Positions 24,059 through 33,586 are shown, counted from the stretch's first letter. The stretch: 64,000 bases of DNA from an uncultured Stenotrophomonas sp. (GCA_900078405.1 FLTS01000001.1:2708501-2772500), one strand, 5' to 3'. Numbers and translations are program-made. The notes: a model not told the origin generated them from the letters alone.

Positions 24059-24946
24059 TCAGCGCACCAGCAGCGCCTTCGCGTCCTGCCCGGCTTCCAC
24101 GTGCACGTACAGCACGTCGATGCCATGTGCTTCGAGCACCGCGGCCATCTGCCGCTGCCGCATCAGGAACTGCTCGTAGATGCGTTGCAGGCGGTCGCAG
24201 TCGCCGTTTTCATGGCCGTAGTGCGCGCACCAGCCGGCCGGGTCGAACAGCGCCATGCGCGCCTCGCCGCCGGCGTAGCGCAGCAGCGGTTCGGGCGCGG
24301 TTTCCAGCCATTGCTCCCCGGCCGGGTCGAACATCGCCGTCTCCAGCAGCGGCCACAGCGCGGCCAGGCCCTGGTTGTCGTACTGCATGGCCATCATCGC
24401 GGCCAGGTCGTTGACGGTGAAATAGCGGGCATGCTCGATGCGCGCACCGAAGGCGTCCTGCGCCAGCAGCGCGGTATCCGGCTGCGCCATGCCGTTGGCC
24501 AGCAGCACCTCTTCCAGCGCGTCGCGGGTTTCGCGCAGCAGCGCGGCGTCGCCGCCGGCCAGCACGAACGGCAGCACCCGCAGGCCGCCGCCGGCCAGCG
24601 TGGCGTCGGCCTGCAAGGGCAGGGGCACGTCACCGCTGGCGTCGGCGCCGAAGGCCAGTTGGCGCGGGCCCTGGTTGCGGCCGGGGGCGCGCATCTGCAG
24701 CTCTTCCAGCCGGCGATGCACCGGCCAACCCGGGCGCAGCACCTCGGCCGGGTCGAAATGCGCCGCGGCCAGCACCAGGTCCAGGCCGCTGGCCTGCGGC
24801 ACCAGTTTGGCCAGGTCGCGGCCGACCAGCGTGGCCAGCTCGCCGGCCTGCACGGACGACAGCGCGGCCGCCCGCGGCTGCTCGCCACCGGCCAGTTCCA
24901 GCGCCATCACGCCCAGCGCGTTCATCTCGGGATTGGGATTGCTCAT
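24059..24946 (-). CDS. Uncharacterised Xanthomonadaceae-type protein
   Basis: This 295-residue cytoplasmic protein was not recognised. It lacks a signal peptide and TM helices, is rich in Ala/Leu, and has a C-terminal half with conserved-looking features (EHARYFTVNDLAAMMAMQYD, WCAHYGHENGDCDRLQRIYE, a HGIDVLYVHVE tail). Start MSNPNPEM at 24946 was chosen over an upstream codon. It diverges from the thiolase gene with a 104-bp gap. Codon use is like the neighbours, so it is likely a resident chromosomal gene. Confidence 0.7.
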   Translation of the reverse strand: MSNPNPEMNALGVMALELAGGEQPRAAALSSVQAGELATLVGRDLAKLVPQASGLDLVLAAAHFDPAEVLRPGWPVHRRLEELQMRAPGRNQGPRQLAFGADASGDVPLPLQADATLAGGGLRVLPFVLAGGDAALLRETRDALEEVLLANGMAQPDTALLAQDAFGARIEHARYFTVNDLAAMMAMQYDNQGLAALWPLLETAMFDPAGEQWLETAPEPLLRYAGGEARMALFDPAGWCAHYGHENGDCDRLQRIYEQFLMRQRQMAAVLEAHGIDVLYVHVEAGQDAKALLVR

Positions 24947-25050
24947 CGTTTGCGGTTGGCCCGTCACGGGCTCGAAGCTACACTCAATGTCCATTATGCC
25001 TGCCGTTGCAGGCAGTTCCGTGCCAGTCCACTCCCCCTGCAGGTAACCGC

Positions 25051-26331
25051 ATGTCCAGCGCCCGTCCCGTCGCCATCCTCGGTGGTGTCCGCATCCCGTT
25101 CTGCCGCCAGAACACCGCCTATTCGGACGTCGGCAACCTCGGCATGTCGGTGCGCACCCTCGGCGCGCTGGTCGAGCGTTTCGGCCTGCACGGCCAGCAG
25201 TTGGGCGAAGTGGCGATGGGCGCGGTGATCAAGCACCCCAGCGACTGGAACCTCGGCCGCGAGGCCACGCTGTCCTCCGGGCTGTCGCCGCTGACCCCGG
25301 GCATCACCCTGCAGCGCGCCTGCGGCACCTCGCTGGACAGCATCATCACCGTGGCCAACAAGATCGCGCTGGGGCAGGTCGAATCGGGCATCGGCGGCGG
25401 TTCCGACACTACTTCGGACGTGCCGATCGTCTACGGCAAGCAGCTGCGCAGCCGCCTGCTGGCCGCCAACCGCGCCAAGAGCACCGGCGACAAGCTCAAG
25501 GCGCTGGTCTCCGGCTTCAAGTTCTCCGAGCTCAAGCCGGAGTTCCCCGGCGTGGCCGAGCCGCGCACCGGCAAGAGCATGGGCGACCACTGCGAGGACA
25601 TGGCCAAGGAGTGGAACATCAGCCGTGACTCGCAGGACGAATGGGCGGTGTCCTCGCACCGCAAGCTGGCCGCGGCCTACGAGCGCGGTTTCTTCGACGA
25701 CCTGATCGCGCCGTTCCGTGGCGTGGAGCGCGACAACATCCTGCGCCCGGACACCTCGCTGGAAAAGCTGGCGACGCTGAAGCCGGCGTTCGACAAGACT
25801 TCCGGCCGCGGCACCCTGACCGCCGCCAATTCCACCCCGCTGACCGACGGCGCCGCCGCGGTGCTGCTGGCCTCGGAGGAATGGGCGCGCGCCCACGGCC
25901 ACGCGCCGCAGGCGTACCTGCGCGACGCGCAGGTGGCGGCGGTGGATTTCGTCCACGGCGAAGGCCTGCTGATGGCACCGACCATCGCCGTGCCGGAAAT
26001 GCTCAAGCGCAACGGCCTGACCCTGCAGGACTTCGACATCTACGAGATCCACGAGGCCTTCGCCGCGCAGGTGCTGTGCACGCTGCGCGCCTGGGAGAGC
26101 GAGGATTACTGCCGCACCCGCCTCGGTCTGGACGCACCGCTGGGCCGCATCGACCCGGACAAGATCAACCCGCTGGGCTCGTCGCTGGCCACCGGCCACC
26201 CGTTCGCGGCGACCGGCGCGCGCATCATCGCCACCGTGTCCAAGGAACTGGCCGAACGCGGCGGCGGCCGCGCGCTGGTGTCGATCTGCACCGCCGGCGG
26301 CATGGGCGTGGTGGCGATCGTCGAGCGTTGA
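25051..26331 (+). CDS. Acetyl-CoA C-acyltransferase (thiolase)
   Basis: The 426-residue thiolase has nucleophilic Cys91 (LQRACGTSLDS), the NEAF-equivalent EIHEAFAAQ, GHPFAATGARI with the catalytic His, and the second active Cys in ICTAGGMGVV. It makes or cleaves 3-ketoacyl-CoA and resembles FadI-type beta-oxidation thiolases. It is monocistronic here with no adjacent fadJ, so the exact pathway is open. ATG 25051 gives MSSARPVAILGGVR. Confidence 0.9.
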   Translation: MSSARPVAILGGVRIPFCRQNTAYSDVGNLGMSVRTLGALVERFGLHGQQLGEVAMGAVIKHPSDWNLGREATLSSGLSPLTPGITLQRACGTSLDSIITVANKIALGQVESGIGGGSDTTSDVPIVYGKQLRSRLLAANRAKSTGDKLKALVSGFKFSELKPEFPGVAEPRTGKSMGDHCEDMAKEWNISRDSQDEWAVSSHRKLAAAYERGFFDDLIAPFRGVERDNILRPDTSLEKLATLKPAFDKTSGRGTLTAANSTPLTDGAAAVLLASEEWARAHGHAPQAYLRDAQVAAVDFVHGEGLLMAPTIAVPEMLKRNGLTLQDFDIYEIHEAFAAQVLCTLRAWESEDYCRTRLGLDAPLGRIDPDKINPLGSSLATGHPFAATGARIIATVSKELAERGGGRALVSICTAGGMGVVAIVER

Positions 26332-26400
26332 GGGTGGCTTCGGTGCAACGGAGCAGGTAAAAACACCTTTCCAAACAGGTGCTTGCGAATTTTTATGTGG

Positions 26401-26433
26401 TTTACTACTAATTAAAGTGAAATTAGTAGTAAA
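26401..26433 (+). promoter_or_regulatory. Perfect 13-bp operator-like dyad upstream of fic
   Basis: TTTACTACTAATT (26401-26413) and AATTAGTAGTAAA (26421-26433) are exact inverted repeats around a 7-base spacer, ending 12 bases before the fic ATG. The AT-rich block stands out from GC-rich surroundings. A TTGCGA hexamer at 26383 with 17 bases to TACTAA places a possible promoter over the left arm. The Fic C-terminal winged-helix region suggests autoregulation. Confidence 0.7.
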
Positions 26434-26445
26434 TTGGCGGGTGCC

Positions 26446-27777
26446 ATGAAAATACCTGTCAGCCCCCCCTTGTTCACTGATTTGCTGCGCACCCACGCCC
26501 CGGTGCTGGGGGACTTGCTGTGCCGGCGCATCGGGCCTGAGGTGCAGGGCATTTATGAGCACTGGGACCACCTGCGCCAACTCACACCACCGCAAGGCCT
26601 GATGGTCGAGCAGTGGTGGTTGGGCATCAAGCTGGCCCGGCATGCTGCAGCGCGCGATTTGCCGCTGCAAGACCGGGACGGCAGGCCGATGCGCATCGCC
26701 ATCACCGACGCGATGGCGAGCAAGCTGCATGCCATTACCCAACAGGCTTCCGGTTCGTTGCGCGGCCTGGACCAGATCGATGACGAGCGTGCCCGGCAGA
26801 AATTCGTGATGCGTTCGCAGATCGAGGAAGCCATGACTTCCTCGCAGTTGGAGGGTGCGGGAACCACGCGCGCCGTCGCCAAGGACATGCTGCGCAGCGG
26901 GCGCAACCCGAGGGACCGCTGCGAGCGGATGATTCACAACAATTTCCTCGCGATGCAGGCCTTGCGGCGTTGGAAAGATCAGTCGCTGACGCCGGCAGCG
27001 GTGTTCGAGATACACCGGCAGGTCACGGACGGAACGCTGGACGACCCCGACCAGAGCGGCCGGTTGCGCACGCAGGAAGACAACGTGGTGATCGAGGACG
27101 ACGCCGGGCGCCTGCTGCATCTTCCACCGGCCGCACAGGAATTGCCGCAGCGTTTGCAGGCGCTGTGCGATTTTGCCAACGGCGTGAACGAAGAAGGCTT
27201 CCTGCACCCGGTCGTGCGTGCTATCGCACTTCATTTCCAGATCGGTTACGACCATCCTTTCTGCGAAGGCAACGGCCGCACCGCGCGTGCATTGTTCTAC
27301 TGGTCGATGCTTCGTTCCGGCTATTGGCTGACCGAGTATCTGTCCATTTCCAGTGTTCTCAAGCAGGCCAAAGCGCAATACCTGCGTGCCTACCTGCACA
27401 CCGAAACCGACGAATCGGACCTTGGCTACTTCGTGGATCACCACCTCAACGTCATCGTGCAGGCGATGGATGGCTTGCACAGCTATCTGGCGAAGAAGGT
27501 GCGTGAGCGCAACCACGCCGAAACTCTGCTCAAGCCCACCTCGCGGTTGGGCGCGGCATTGAATCACCGGCAGCGCGAACTGTTGCTGGATGCCGTGCGC
27601 CACTCGGACAAGGTCTATCGAATCGACCGGCACATGCAGGTACATGGTGTCACCTACCAAACCGCGCGGACCGACCTGAGTGCACTGGCGGAGTTGAAGC
27701 TGATGCACTGCCAACGGATGGGCCGAGCGTTCATTTACACGCCGGTGGCGGATTTGGCTGCCAGGTTGAGGACGTGA
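26446..27777 (+). CDS. Fic family protein with C-terminal winged helix
   Basis: The 443-residue protein has an N-terminal helical domain carrying the inhibitory motif SSQLEG, a Fic core with catalytic HPFCEGNGRTAR, and a C-terminal winged-helix-like region (HMQVHGVTYQTARTDLSAL). Fic enzymes transfer AMP or other groups from nucleotide cofactors to target hydroxyls. The built-in inhibitory helix should keep it off by default. It is single-copy without a separate antitoxin, and lies directly before the restriction-modification island, though with a 197-bp gap. Confidence 0.92.
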   Translation: MKIPVSPPLFTDLLRTHAPVLGDLLCRRIGPEVQGIYEHWDHLRQLTPPQGLMVEQWWLGIKLARHAAARDLPLQDRDGRPMRIAITDAMASKLHAITQQASGSLRGLDQIDDERARQKFVMRSQIEEAMTSSQLEGAGTTRAVAKDMLRSGRNPRDRCERMIHNNFLAMQALRRWKDQSLTPAAVFEIHRQVTDGTLDDPDQSGRLRTQEDNVVIEDDAGRLLHLPPAAQELPQRLQALCDFANGVNEEGFLHPVVRAIALHFQIGYDHPFCEGNGRTARALFYWSMLRSGYWLTEYLSISSVLKQAKAQYLRAYLHTETDESDLGYFVDHHLNVIVQAMDGLHSYLAKKVRERNHAETLLKPTSRLGAALNHRQRELLLDAVRHSDKVYRIDRHMQVHGVTYQTARTDLSALAELKLMHCQRMGRAFIYTPVADLAARLRT

Positions 27778-27974
27778 GCAGGGCCGATGCGTTGTTGCGG
27801 GTTGGATGGGCTGGCGAAGGTTTGCTGGCGAGATGGCGGAAAAAGCCTCGGTCAGGATTACGGTGGAAATCTCAAGGGGTGCGATTGGATCCGGTTACGC
27901 TGGTCGCCGTTCAATGGCAGCTTCCACTCTGAAATTTGCCAGGAAATACCAGCGATAAAATTTGACGAAGCCTC

Positions 27975-30851
27975 ATGCCGCAATCCGTACTGACTCCCCA
28001 CCAAAGCCAATACATCGCATGGCTGCTGACCCGCCGGACAGCAGGCGACACCGTGGACGCGCTGGCTTCGACATTGGTGGATTCGCAAGTCGATCTGAAC
28101 CCGCATCAAGTGGACGCCGCCCTGTTCGCCTGTCGCAACCCGCTGTCGCGGGGGGTGATCCTCGCCGACGAAGTGGGCTTGGGTAAAACCATCGAAGCCG
28201 GGCTGGTCATCTCGCAACGCTGGGCCGAGCGCAAGCGCCGCATCCTCATCATCGTCCCGGCAAACCTGCGCAAACAGTGGCATCAGGAACTGCAGGACAA
28301 GTTCAGCCTGCAAGGGTTGATCCTCGAAGCCAAGAACTACAACGCGCTGCGCAAGCAAGGGCAAGCCAACCCCCTCGCCCAAGACGCCAGCCCGGTTATC
28401 TGCTCCTACCAATTCGCCAAGGCCAAGGCAAAGGACATTCAGGCCATCGCGTGGGACTTGGTGGTGCTGGACGAAGCCCACCGCCTGCGCAACGCCTACA
28501 AGCCCGGCAACGTCATCGCCAGAACGCTCAAGGAAGCACTCGATCACGTACCGTCCAAAGTGCTGCTGACCGCCACGCCGTTGCAGAACTCCCTGCTGGA
28601 GCTGTACGGACTGGTGAGTATCATCGACGACCGCGTGTTCGGTGATCTGGACAGCTTCCGCACCCAGTTCGTCGGGCAGGCGCGCGGCCAAAGCTTCGGC
28701 CAACTGCGCGAACGCCTCGCCAGTCTCTGCAAACGCACCTTGCGCAAGCAGGTGCAACCGTATGTCTCCTACACGACACGCAAGGCCATCGTGCAGGAGT
28801 TCACCCCTTCCAACGAGGAGCGGGAACTGTCCGCTCTGGTCGCCGACTATCTGCGCCGCCCCAACCTCATGGCCATGCCGGAAGGCCAGCGACAACTGAT
28901 TTCGCTAGTGTTGTGGAAACTGCTGGCCTCCAGTAGCCACGCCATCGCCGGTGCGCTGGACACCATGAGCAAGCGCCTGCAAGGCGTGCTGGATCAGGCT
29001 CCCGTCGCCGATCTCGCCGAGGAATTGGACGAAGACTACGAGGCGCTCGACGAGCTGACCGACGAAAGCGGCAACGACGAACAGGAACCGGCAAAGGCCA
29101 TTCCGCTATCCAAGGATGAACGCGACGCGCTTTCCGCAGAAATCGACGAACTGCGCCACTTCAAGACACTGGCAAGCAACATCCGCGAAAACGCCAAGGG
29201 AACCGCGCTGCTCACGGCACTGGGCGCGGCTTTCGAAGAACTGGACAGGCTCGGCGCAGCACGCAAAGCCATCATCTTCACCGAATCCCGGCGCACGCAG
29301 GACTACCTGCTGCGCCTGCTGTCCGGCACCTCGTATGGCGATGGCATCGTGCTGTTCAACGGCACCAACAGCGACCCTGCTGCACAGGCCATCTACAAAG
29401 ATTGGCTGAAGCGTCATGAAGGCACCGACCGCATCACCGGCTCCAAGACAGCCGACACCCGCGCCGCACTGGTGGAACATTTCCGGGAGCGCGGCAAGGT
29501 GATGATCGCCACCGAAGCCGGCGCGGAAGGCATCAACCTCCAGTTCTGCTCGCTGGTCATCAACTACGACCTGCCCTGGAACCCGCAACGCATCGAACAA
29601 CGCATTGGCCGCTGCCATCGCTACGGCCAGAAGCACGACGTGGTGGTGGTGAACTTCGTTGATCGCAGCAACGAAGCCGACGCCCGCGTGTACGAACTGC
29701 TGGCGCAGAAGTTCCAACTGTTCGAGGGCGTATTCGGTGCCAGCGACGAAGTGCTGGGGGCCATCGGCTCCGGCGTGGATTTCGAGCGCCGCATCGCGGA
29801 CATCTATCGGAACTGCCGCGACCCCAGCCAGATCAAGGCCAGCTTCGAGCAACTCCAGCTCGACCTGTCGGGAGAAATCAGCGAAACGATGGTCAGGGCG
29901 CGCCAAACCCTGCTGGAACACTTCGACGAACAGGTGCAGGAAAAACTGCGCATCCGCGCCGAAGACAGCCAAAACGCCCGCAACCGCTTCGAGCGGATGC
30001 TGATGGATCTCACCCGCGCCGAATTGGGCGGTTTGGCCAGTTTCGACGACGCAGGCTTCCAACTGCATCGCCTGCCGGAGGGTATTGCACCTTCAGTCCT
30101 CAGCCCCGGTCGCTACGAACTGCCGCGCCGCACGGGCGAAGCGCATCTTTACCGCATCGGCCACCCGCTGGCCGAATGGATTGCGCAGCAGGCCAGAAAC
30201 CGCACGCTGGAAAACGCAAGACTCGTCTTCGATTACGAAGCCCACGGCACCAAAGTCAGCACGCTGGAACCCTATCGCGGCAAGGCCGGCTGGTTGACGG
30301 TCAAATTGCTTACCGTCACCGCCTTGGGCGAAAGCGAAGAACACCTGCTGGTGGCCGCCTGCGCCACGGATGGCACGGTACTGGCGGAAGACGACCCGGA
30401 AAAACTGCTGCGCCTGCCAGCCACGTTGCAGGCCAATGGTGCGCTGGCTGCCAGCGACGCACTGGCAACCGATGCCGACACCCGCAAAACCGAACTGCTG
30501 CGCTCCATCAACCAGCGCAACCTGGGCTACTTCGAGCAGGAAGTGCGCAAGCTCGATGCGTGGGCTGACGACCTGAAGCTTGGCCTTGAACAGGAAATCA
30601 AGGAAATCGACCGCCAGATCAAGGAAGTACGCAGCACGGCAGCCATCGCGCCGACATTGGAAGAAAAGCTGTCTTGGCAGAAGAAACAGCGGGAACTGGA
30701 AGCCAAGCGCGGCAAGCTGCGCCGTGAGCTGTTTGCGCGGCAGGATGAAGTGGAAGAGCAGCGGAACAAGCTGATTGGCGAACTGGAAGATCAACTCAGT
30801 CAGCAGGTTGAAGAGCGCACGTTGTTCACTATCGAGTGGGAGTTGAAATGA
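27975..30851 (+). CDS. SNF2-family DEAD/DEAH helicase
   Basis: The 958-residue SF2 ATPase has Walker A GVILADEVGLGKT (60-72), DEAH box (166-169), LLTATPLQN (near 198-205), and a C-terminal helicase domain with TEAGAEGINLQFC and QRIGRCHRYGQ. A long charged coiled-coil tail (LEQEIKEIDRQIKEV) follows. It resembles RapA/HepA-like SNF2 helicases found in phage-defence loci. Such motors translocate on double-stranded DNA or remodel bound proteins. It is the first gene of a seven-gene set; its TGA overlaps the next ATG. A TAAAAT near 27956 may be a -10 box but its -35 is poor. Confidence 0.92.
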   Translation: MPQSVLTPHQSQYIAWLLTRRTAGDTVDALASTLVDSQVDLNPHQVDAALFACRNPLSRGVILADEVGLGKTIEAGLVISQRWAERKRRILIIVPANLRKQWHQELQDKFSLQGLILEAKNYNALRKQGQANPLAQDASPVICSYQFAKAKAKDIQAIAWDLVVLDEAHRLRNAYKPGNVIARTLKEALDHVPSKVLLTATPLQNSLLELYGLVSIIDDRVFGDLDSFRTQFVGQARGQSFGQLRERLASLCKRTLRKQVQPYVSYTTRKAIVQEFTPSNEERELSALVADYLRRPNLMAMPEGQRQLISLVLWKLLASSSHAIAGALDTMSKRLQGVLDQAPVADLAEELDEDYEALDELTDESGNDEQEPAKAIPLSKDERDALSAEIDELRHFKTLASNIRENAKGTALLTALGAAFEELDRLGAARKAIIFTESRRTQDYLLRLLSGTSYGDGIVLFNGTNSDPAAQAIYKDWLKRHEGTDRITGSKTADTRAALVEHFRERGKVMIATEAGAEGINLQFCSLVINYDLPWNPQRIEQRIGRCHRYGQKHDVVVVNFVDRSNEADARVYELLAQKFQLFEGVFGASDEVLGAIGSGVDFERRIADIYRNCRDPSQIKASFEQLQLDLSGEISETMVRARQTLLEHFDEQVQEKLRIRAEDSQNARNRFERMLMDLTRAELGGLASFDDAGFQLHRLPEGIAPSVLSPGRYELPRRTGEAHLYRIGHPLAEWIAQQARNRTLENARLVFDYEAHGTKVSTLEPYRGKAGWLTVKLLTVTALGESEEHLLVAACATDGTVLAEDDPEKLLRLPATLQANGALAASDALATDADTRKTELLRSINQRNLGYFEQEVRKLDAWADDLKLGLEQEIKEIDRQIKEVRSTAAIAPTLEEKLSWQKKQRELEAKRGKLRRELFARQDEVEEQRNKLIGELEDQLSQQVEERTLFTIEWELK

Positions 30852-31078
30852 CGCCGTACCGCAATCTCAATGGGAACTCCAACGTTGTCTCTTACGAGGT
30901 GGCGGAAGATTCAATCATCGTCGTGTTCAAGAGTGGCAGGCGTACTCATTACCTCTACAACTCCCTTCGTCCGGGTCGGGTTGCTGTTGAGCGAATGAAG
31001 GCGCTTGCCGCGCAAGGGCATGGGTTGAACTCGTACATTTCCTCGGTCGTAAAAGACAACTTCGCAAGAAAGTGGTGA
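30848..31078 (+). CDS. KTSC domain-containing small protein
   Basis: The 76-residue protein matches the KTSC domain, named for resemblance to the lysyl-tRNA synthetase C-terminus: SYEVAEDSIIVVFKSGRRTHYLYNSL, then GHGLNSYISSVVK in this family is usually SGxxxNxxI. Quoted parts overlap the whole domain. KTSC is a small beta fold of uncertain role, common in mobile and defence contexts and often suspected of nucleic acid binding. ATGA overlap with the helicase stop implies coupling. GC content falls here compared with the helicase gene. Confidence 0.8.
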   Translation: MTPYRNLNGNSNVVSYEVAEDSIIVVFKSGRRTHYLYNSLRPGRVAVERMKALAAQGHGLNSYISSVVKDNFARKW

Positions 31079-31085
31079 GGTGCTC

Positions 31086-31262
31086 ATGAAATCTCCATCC
31101 GAAGAGCTCGTCGAAGTGATTTTTCCAGTGCTGGAAGAAAAGGGACTGCTGTTGCCTGAAGACATCTTGAAGTCAAAAACGAAAATCGTTACCGGAACAA
31201 TGAAGGCAGAGGATTGGCTGCTTGTTGCCGAAAATGCGGTAATCAGAGGTGAAAATCCATGA
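31086..31262 (+). CDS. Small acidic protein between KTSC and ATPase genes
   Basis: The 58-residue ORF starts MKSPSEELVEVIF and is followed without a gap by the ATPase gene (ATGA overlap). The weak AGG before the ATG (31078-31081) and tight packing support translation. No known domain was recognised. It could be an adaptor or inhibitor of the following toxin-like ATPase, but this is inferred from position only. Confidence 0.65.
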   Translation: MKSPSEELVEVIFPVLEEKGLLLPEDILKSKTKIVTGTMKAEDWLLVAENAVIRGENP

Positions 31263-33580
31263 CTGCCGCTGTGCTTAAAAGTCTGTTGATCGAGAATCTC
31301 CGCGGGTCGGTCATGCCCTTTTCTCTGGTATTCGAGAAAGGGAAGAGGCTCACCATTGTCTATGGTGAAAATGGCTCCGGGAAGTCCACGATTTCGGATG
31401 CCTTTGATTTGCTTGGCAATGGCAACGTAGGTTCTTTAGAGAAGCGGGGCGTTGGCGGAGCTACACGTTCGTATTGGCCTTCCATTGGCAAGGCGCACAG
31501 TGATGTGAAGGTTGTTCTTGCGACATCAGTTGGGACATGCACATTGTCTTTGGGGAAGGCAAATGTGGTAGTGGCAAATGAACAGCTCAAGCCGCAAGTC
31601 GCTGTTCTGCGTCGTAGCCAGATTCTGAATCTGGTTGCTGTGCAGCCGGCTGAACGCTACAAGGAGGTCGGCAAGTTCGTTGATGTTTCCGGCGTGGAAA
31701 CTTCTGAAGGATCCCTGCGTAAGTTGATTGGGGACAAGGCCAAAGATTTTGAGACGGCAACAACACGACTAGGGGCGAACAAGACGAATATTGAGCATTT
31801 CTGGAACGAGGCAGGTAGTCCAGCCCCGGATGCGTTTACTTGGGCGCAGGCTGAGATTCAGAAAGATCAGAAGGAGCTCGACGAACGTAAAAAGGCCATT
31901 GACGAGCTTGTTTCGTATTGGGACAAGCTTGCCGGGCATCCGGATAAGCTGACTGACCTCGCCGGGAAGCTGGAAACGGCTCAAGCGGCGTCTGCTGCGG
32001 CTCAAGCGTCATTGGATGGGGTCACCAATCAGATCGCTGACGGCTATCTGGAAATTTTGGACATTCTTAAGGCGGCGCAACAACATTTCATCAAGCACCC
32101 GAACCCTGAAGTTTGTCCGCTGTGTGAAAGCAGCGAGAAAGTTGAAGGCTTGGTGGCCGAAGTCAATCGGCGCATTCAAGCACAAGGGCTGCATGCCAAG
32201 CTGGATGCAGCCAAGAGCACTCTAAATAGGTGTGCTGCCACCCAACAACAAGCGAAACAGCGATTGGATGATTTCCTGAAAGAGTCTTCCTGCGATTTCG
32301 AGAATCTGAAAGTTCATTGTGACAACGCCAAGGAGATGGCTGATTTGGAATTGCCTACGCTTCCTTTTCCGGAAGAGCCGGAAAAGTGGGCGGGGTGGAT
32401 TGATGAAAATAAAGGAAAGCGCGATGGGTGGAGGCAGGCATCGGATGCTTGCGTGGATAGCAAGAAATTCGTCGAAACCTTGCGTCGCTCATTGAAAGAG
32501 TACGAAGAAAGTGATGTGGCTGCGAAGGACGTTGGTACTGTTCTTCCGCGATTGCGCGAAATCCTGAAAATCGTGGAAGACGAGAGAAAGAAATACACGG
32601 ACAAGATTCTTGGCGACATTTCCACCCGTGTTGGCGAACTTTATGAAGCCATCCACCCCGGTGAGGGATTGAACAAGATCGTATTGGCACTGGATGCAGC
32701 CAAGCGCGGCTCACTTGATATCGCGACAGAGTTTGGCGGAAAATCCAACGCGCCGCCGCAGGCTTATTTCAGTGATTCGCATTTGGATACCTTAGGCTTG
32801 TGCGTGTTCCTGGCATTGGCGGAACGTGAGGCACCTGAGATGAAGATTCTGGTGCTGGACGATGTGCTTGGCAGCGTGGACGAGCCGCATGTTGAGCGAG
32901 TGATTGGCCTGATTTACGAGATCACTCAGAAGTTCCAGCACGCTATCGTTACTACGCACTATCGCCCTTGGCGCGAAAAGTTCCGTTGGGGGCTGCTGAA
33001 ACCGGATCAAGTCTGCCAGTTCGTTGAACTGAAGGATTGGTCATTCGGCGATGGCATTGTGCTGACGGGTTCCGTCCCGGAAATTATTCGCTTGAAGGCG
33101 CTTCTGGCCGACCCGAATCCAGACGTGCAATCCATTACTGCCAAGGCAGGCGTCATTCTGGAAGCAATTCTTGATTTTTTGACCTTGAAGTACAGCTGTG
33201 CCGTTCCCAGAAATCCTCGAAATGCCTATGTGCTTAATGAATTGCTAAGTGCCGTGAACGGAAAATTGCTTGATGCATTGAGAGTTGAGTCCGTAGGTAT
33301 GGATGGATCTGGCAATCAGATTGTCACGACTTTCACCATCAAGCCAACATTCGATGAAATCAAGGCTATCGCACAGGCAAGGAACGTCTTGGGTGCGCAT
33401 TTCAATGAGCTTTCTTTTGAGCTGTACCCAAACGATGGAATACGATTTGCCCGATTGGTCGAACAGCTATCGGATGCATTGATCTGCCCCGATCACGGCT
33501 GGCCGACTAAAGACACGGGCAGTTATTGGAAAAATGGCGGAGATACACGCCGTCTTCATCCGCTGAAGAAGCCGAGCTAA
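31259..33580 (+). CDS. Rad50/RloC-like ABC ATPase with zinc hook and HEPN-like C-terminus
   Basis: The 773-residue protein has Walker A GENGSGKST (36-44), coiled-coil arms around a zinc-hook CPLC (286-289), ABC signature-like region YFSDSHLDTLGLC (503-515), Walker B ILVLDDVLGSVD (near 530-541) and H-loop TTH. The last 170 residues lie outside the ATPase and contain RNVLGAH (708-714), matching the HEPN RNase Rx4-6H pattern. This layout is that of RloC, an anticodon nuclease linked to restriction-modification loci. Homology to RloC is inferred from architecture, not alignment. GC is clearly lower than flanking housekeeping genes. Confidence 0.82.
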   Translation: MTAAVLKSLLIENLRGSVMPFSLVFEKGKRLTIVYGENGSGKSTISDAFDLLGNGNVGSLEKRGVGGATRSYWPSIGKAHSDVKVVLATSVGTCTLSLGKANVVVANEQLKPQVAVLRRSQILNLVAVQPAERYKEVGKFVDVSGVETSEGSLRKLIGDKAKDFETATTRLGANKTNIEHFWNEAGSPAPDAFTWAQAEIQKDQKELDERKKAIDELVSYWDKLAGHPDKLTDLAGKLETAQAASAAAQASLDGVTNQIADGYLEILDILKAAQQHFIKHPNPEVCPLCESSEKVEGLVAEVNRRIQAQGLHAKLDAAKSTLNRCAATQQQAKQRLDDFLKESSCDFENLKVHCDNAKEMADLELPTLPFPEEPEKWAGWIDENKGKRDGWRQASDACVDSKKFVETLRRSLKEYEESDVAAKDVGTVLPRLREILKIVEDERKKYTDKILGDISTRVGELYEAIHPGEGLNKIVLALDAAKRGSLDIATEFGGKSNAPPQAYFSDSHLDTLGLCVFLALAEREAPEMKILVLDDVLGSVDEPHVERVIGLIYEITQKFQHAIVTTHYRPWREKFRWGLLKPDQVCQFVELKDWSFGDGIVLTGSVPEIIRLKALLADPNPDVQSITAKAGVILEAILDFLTLKYSCAVPRNPRNAYVLNELLSAVNGKLLDALRVESVGMDGSGNQIVTTFTIKPTFDEIKAIAQARNVLGAHFNELSFELYPNDGIRFARLVEQLSDALICPDHGWPTKDTGSYWKNGGDTRRLHPLKKPS

Positions 33581-33586
33581 GAACTG

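Noticed and set aside
26401-26433. LexA box upstream of fic
   Set aside because: Xanthomonas LexA sites have TTAG...CTAA half-sites pointing outward; here the order is reversed (CTAA...TTAG) with wider spacing.
27787-27993. Small ORF between fic and the SNF2 helicase gene
   Set aside because: No ribosome site, overlaps the helicase start out of frame, and has no recognisable features.
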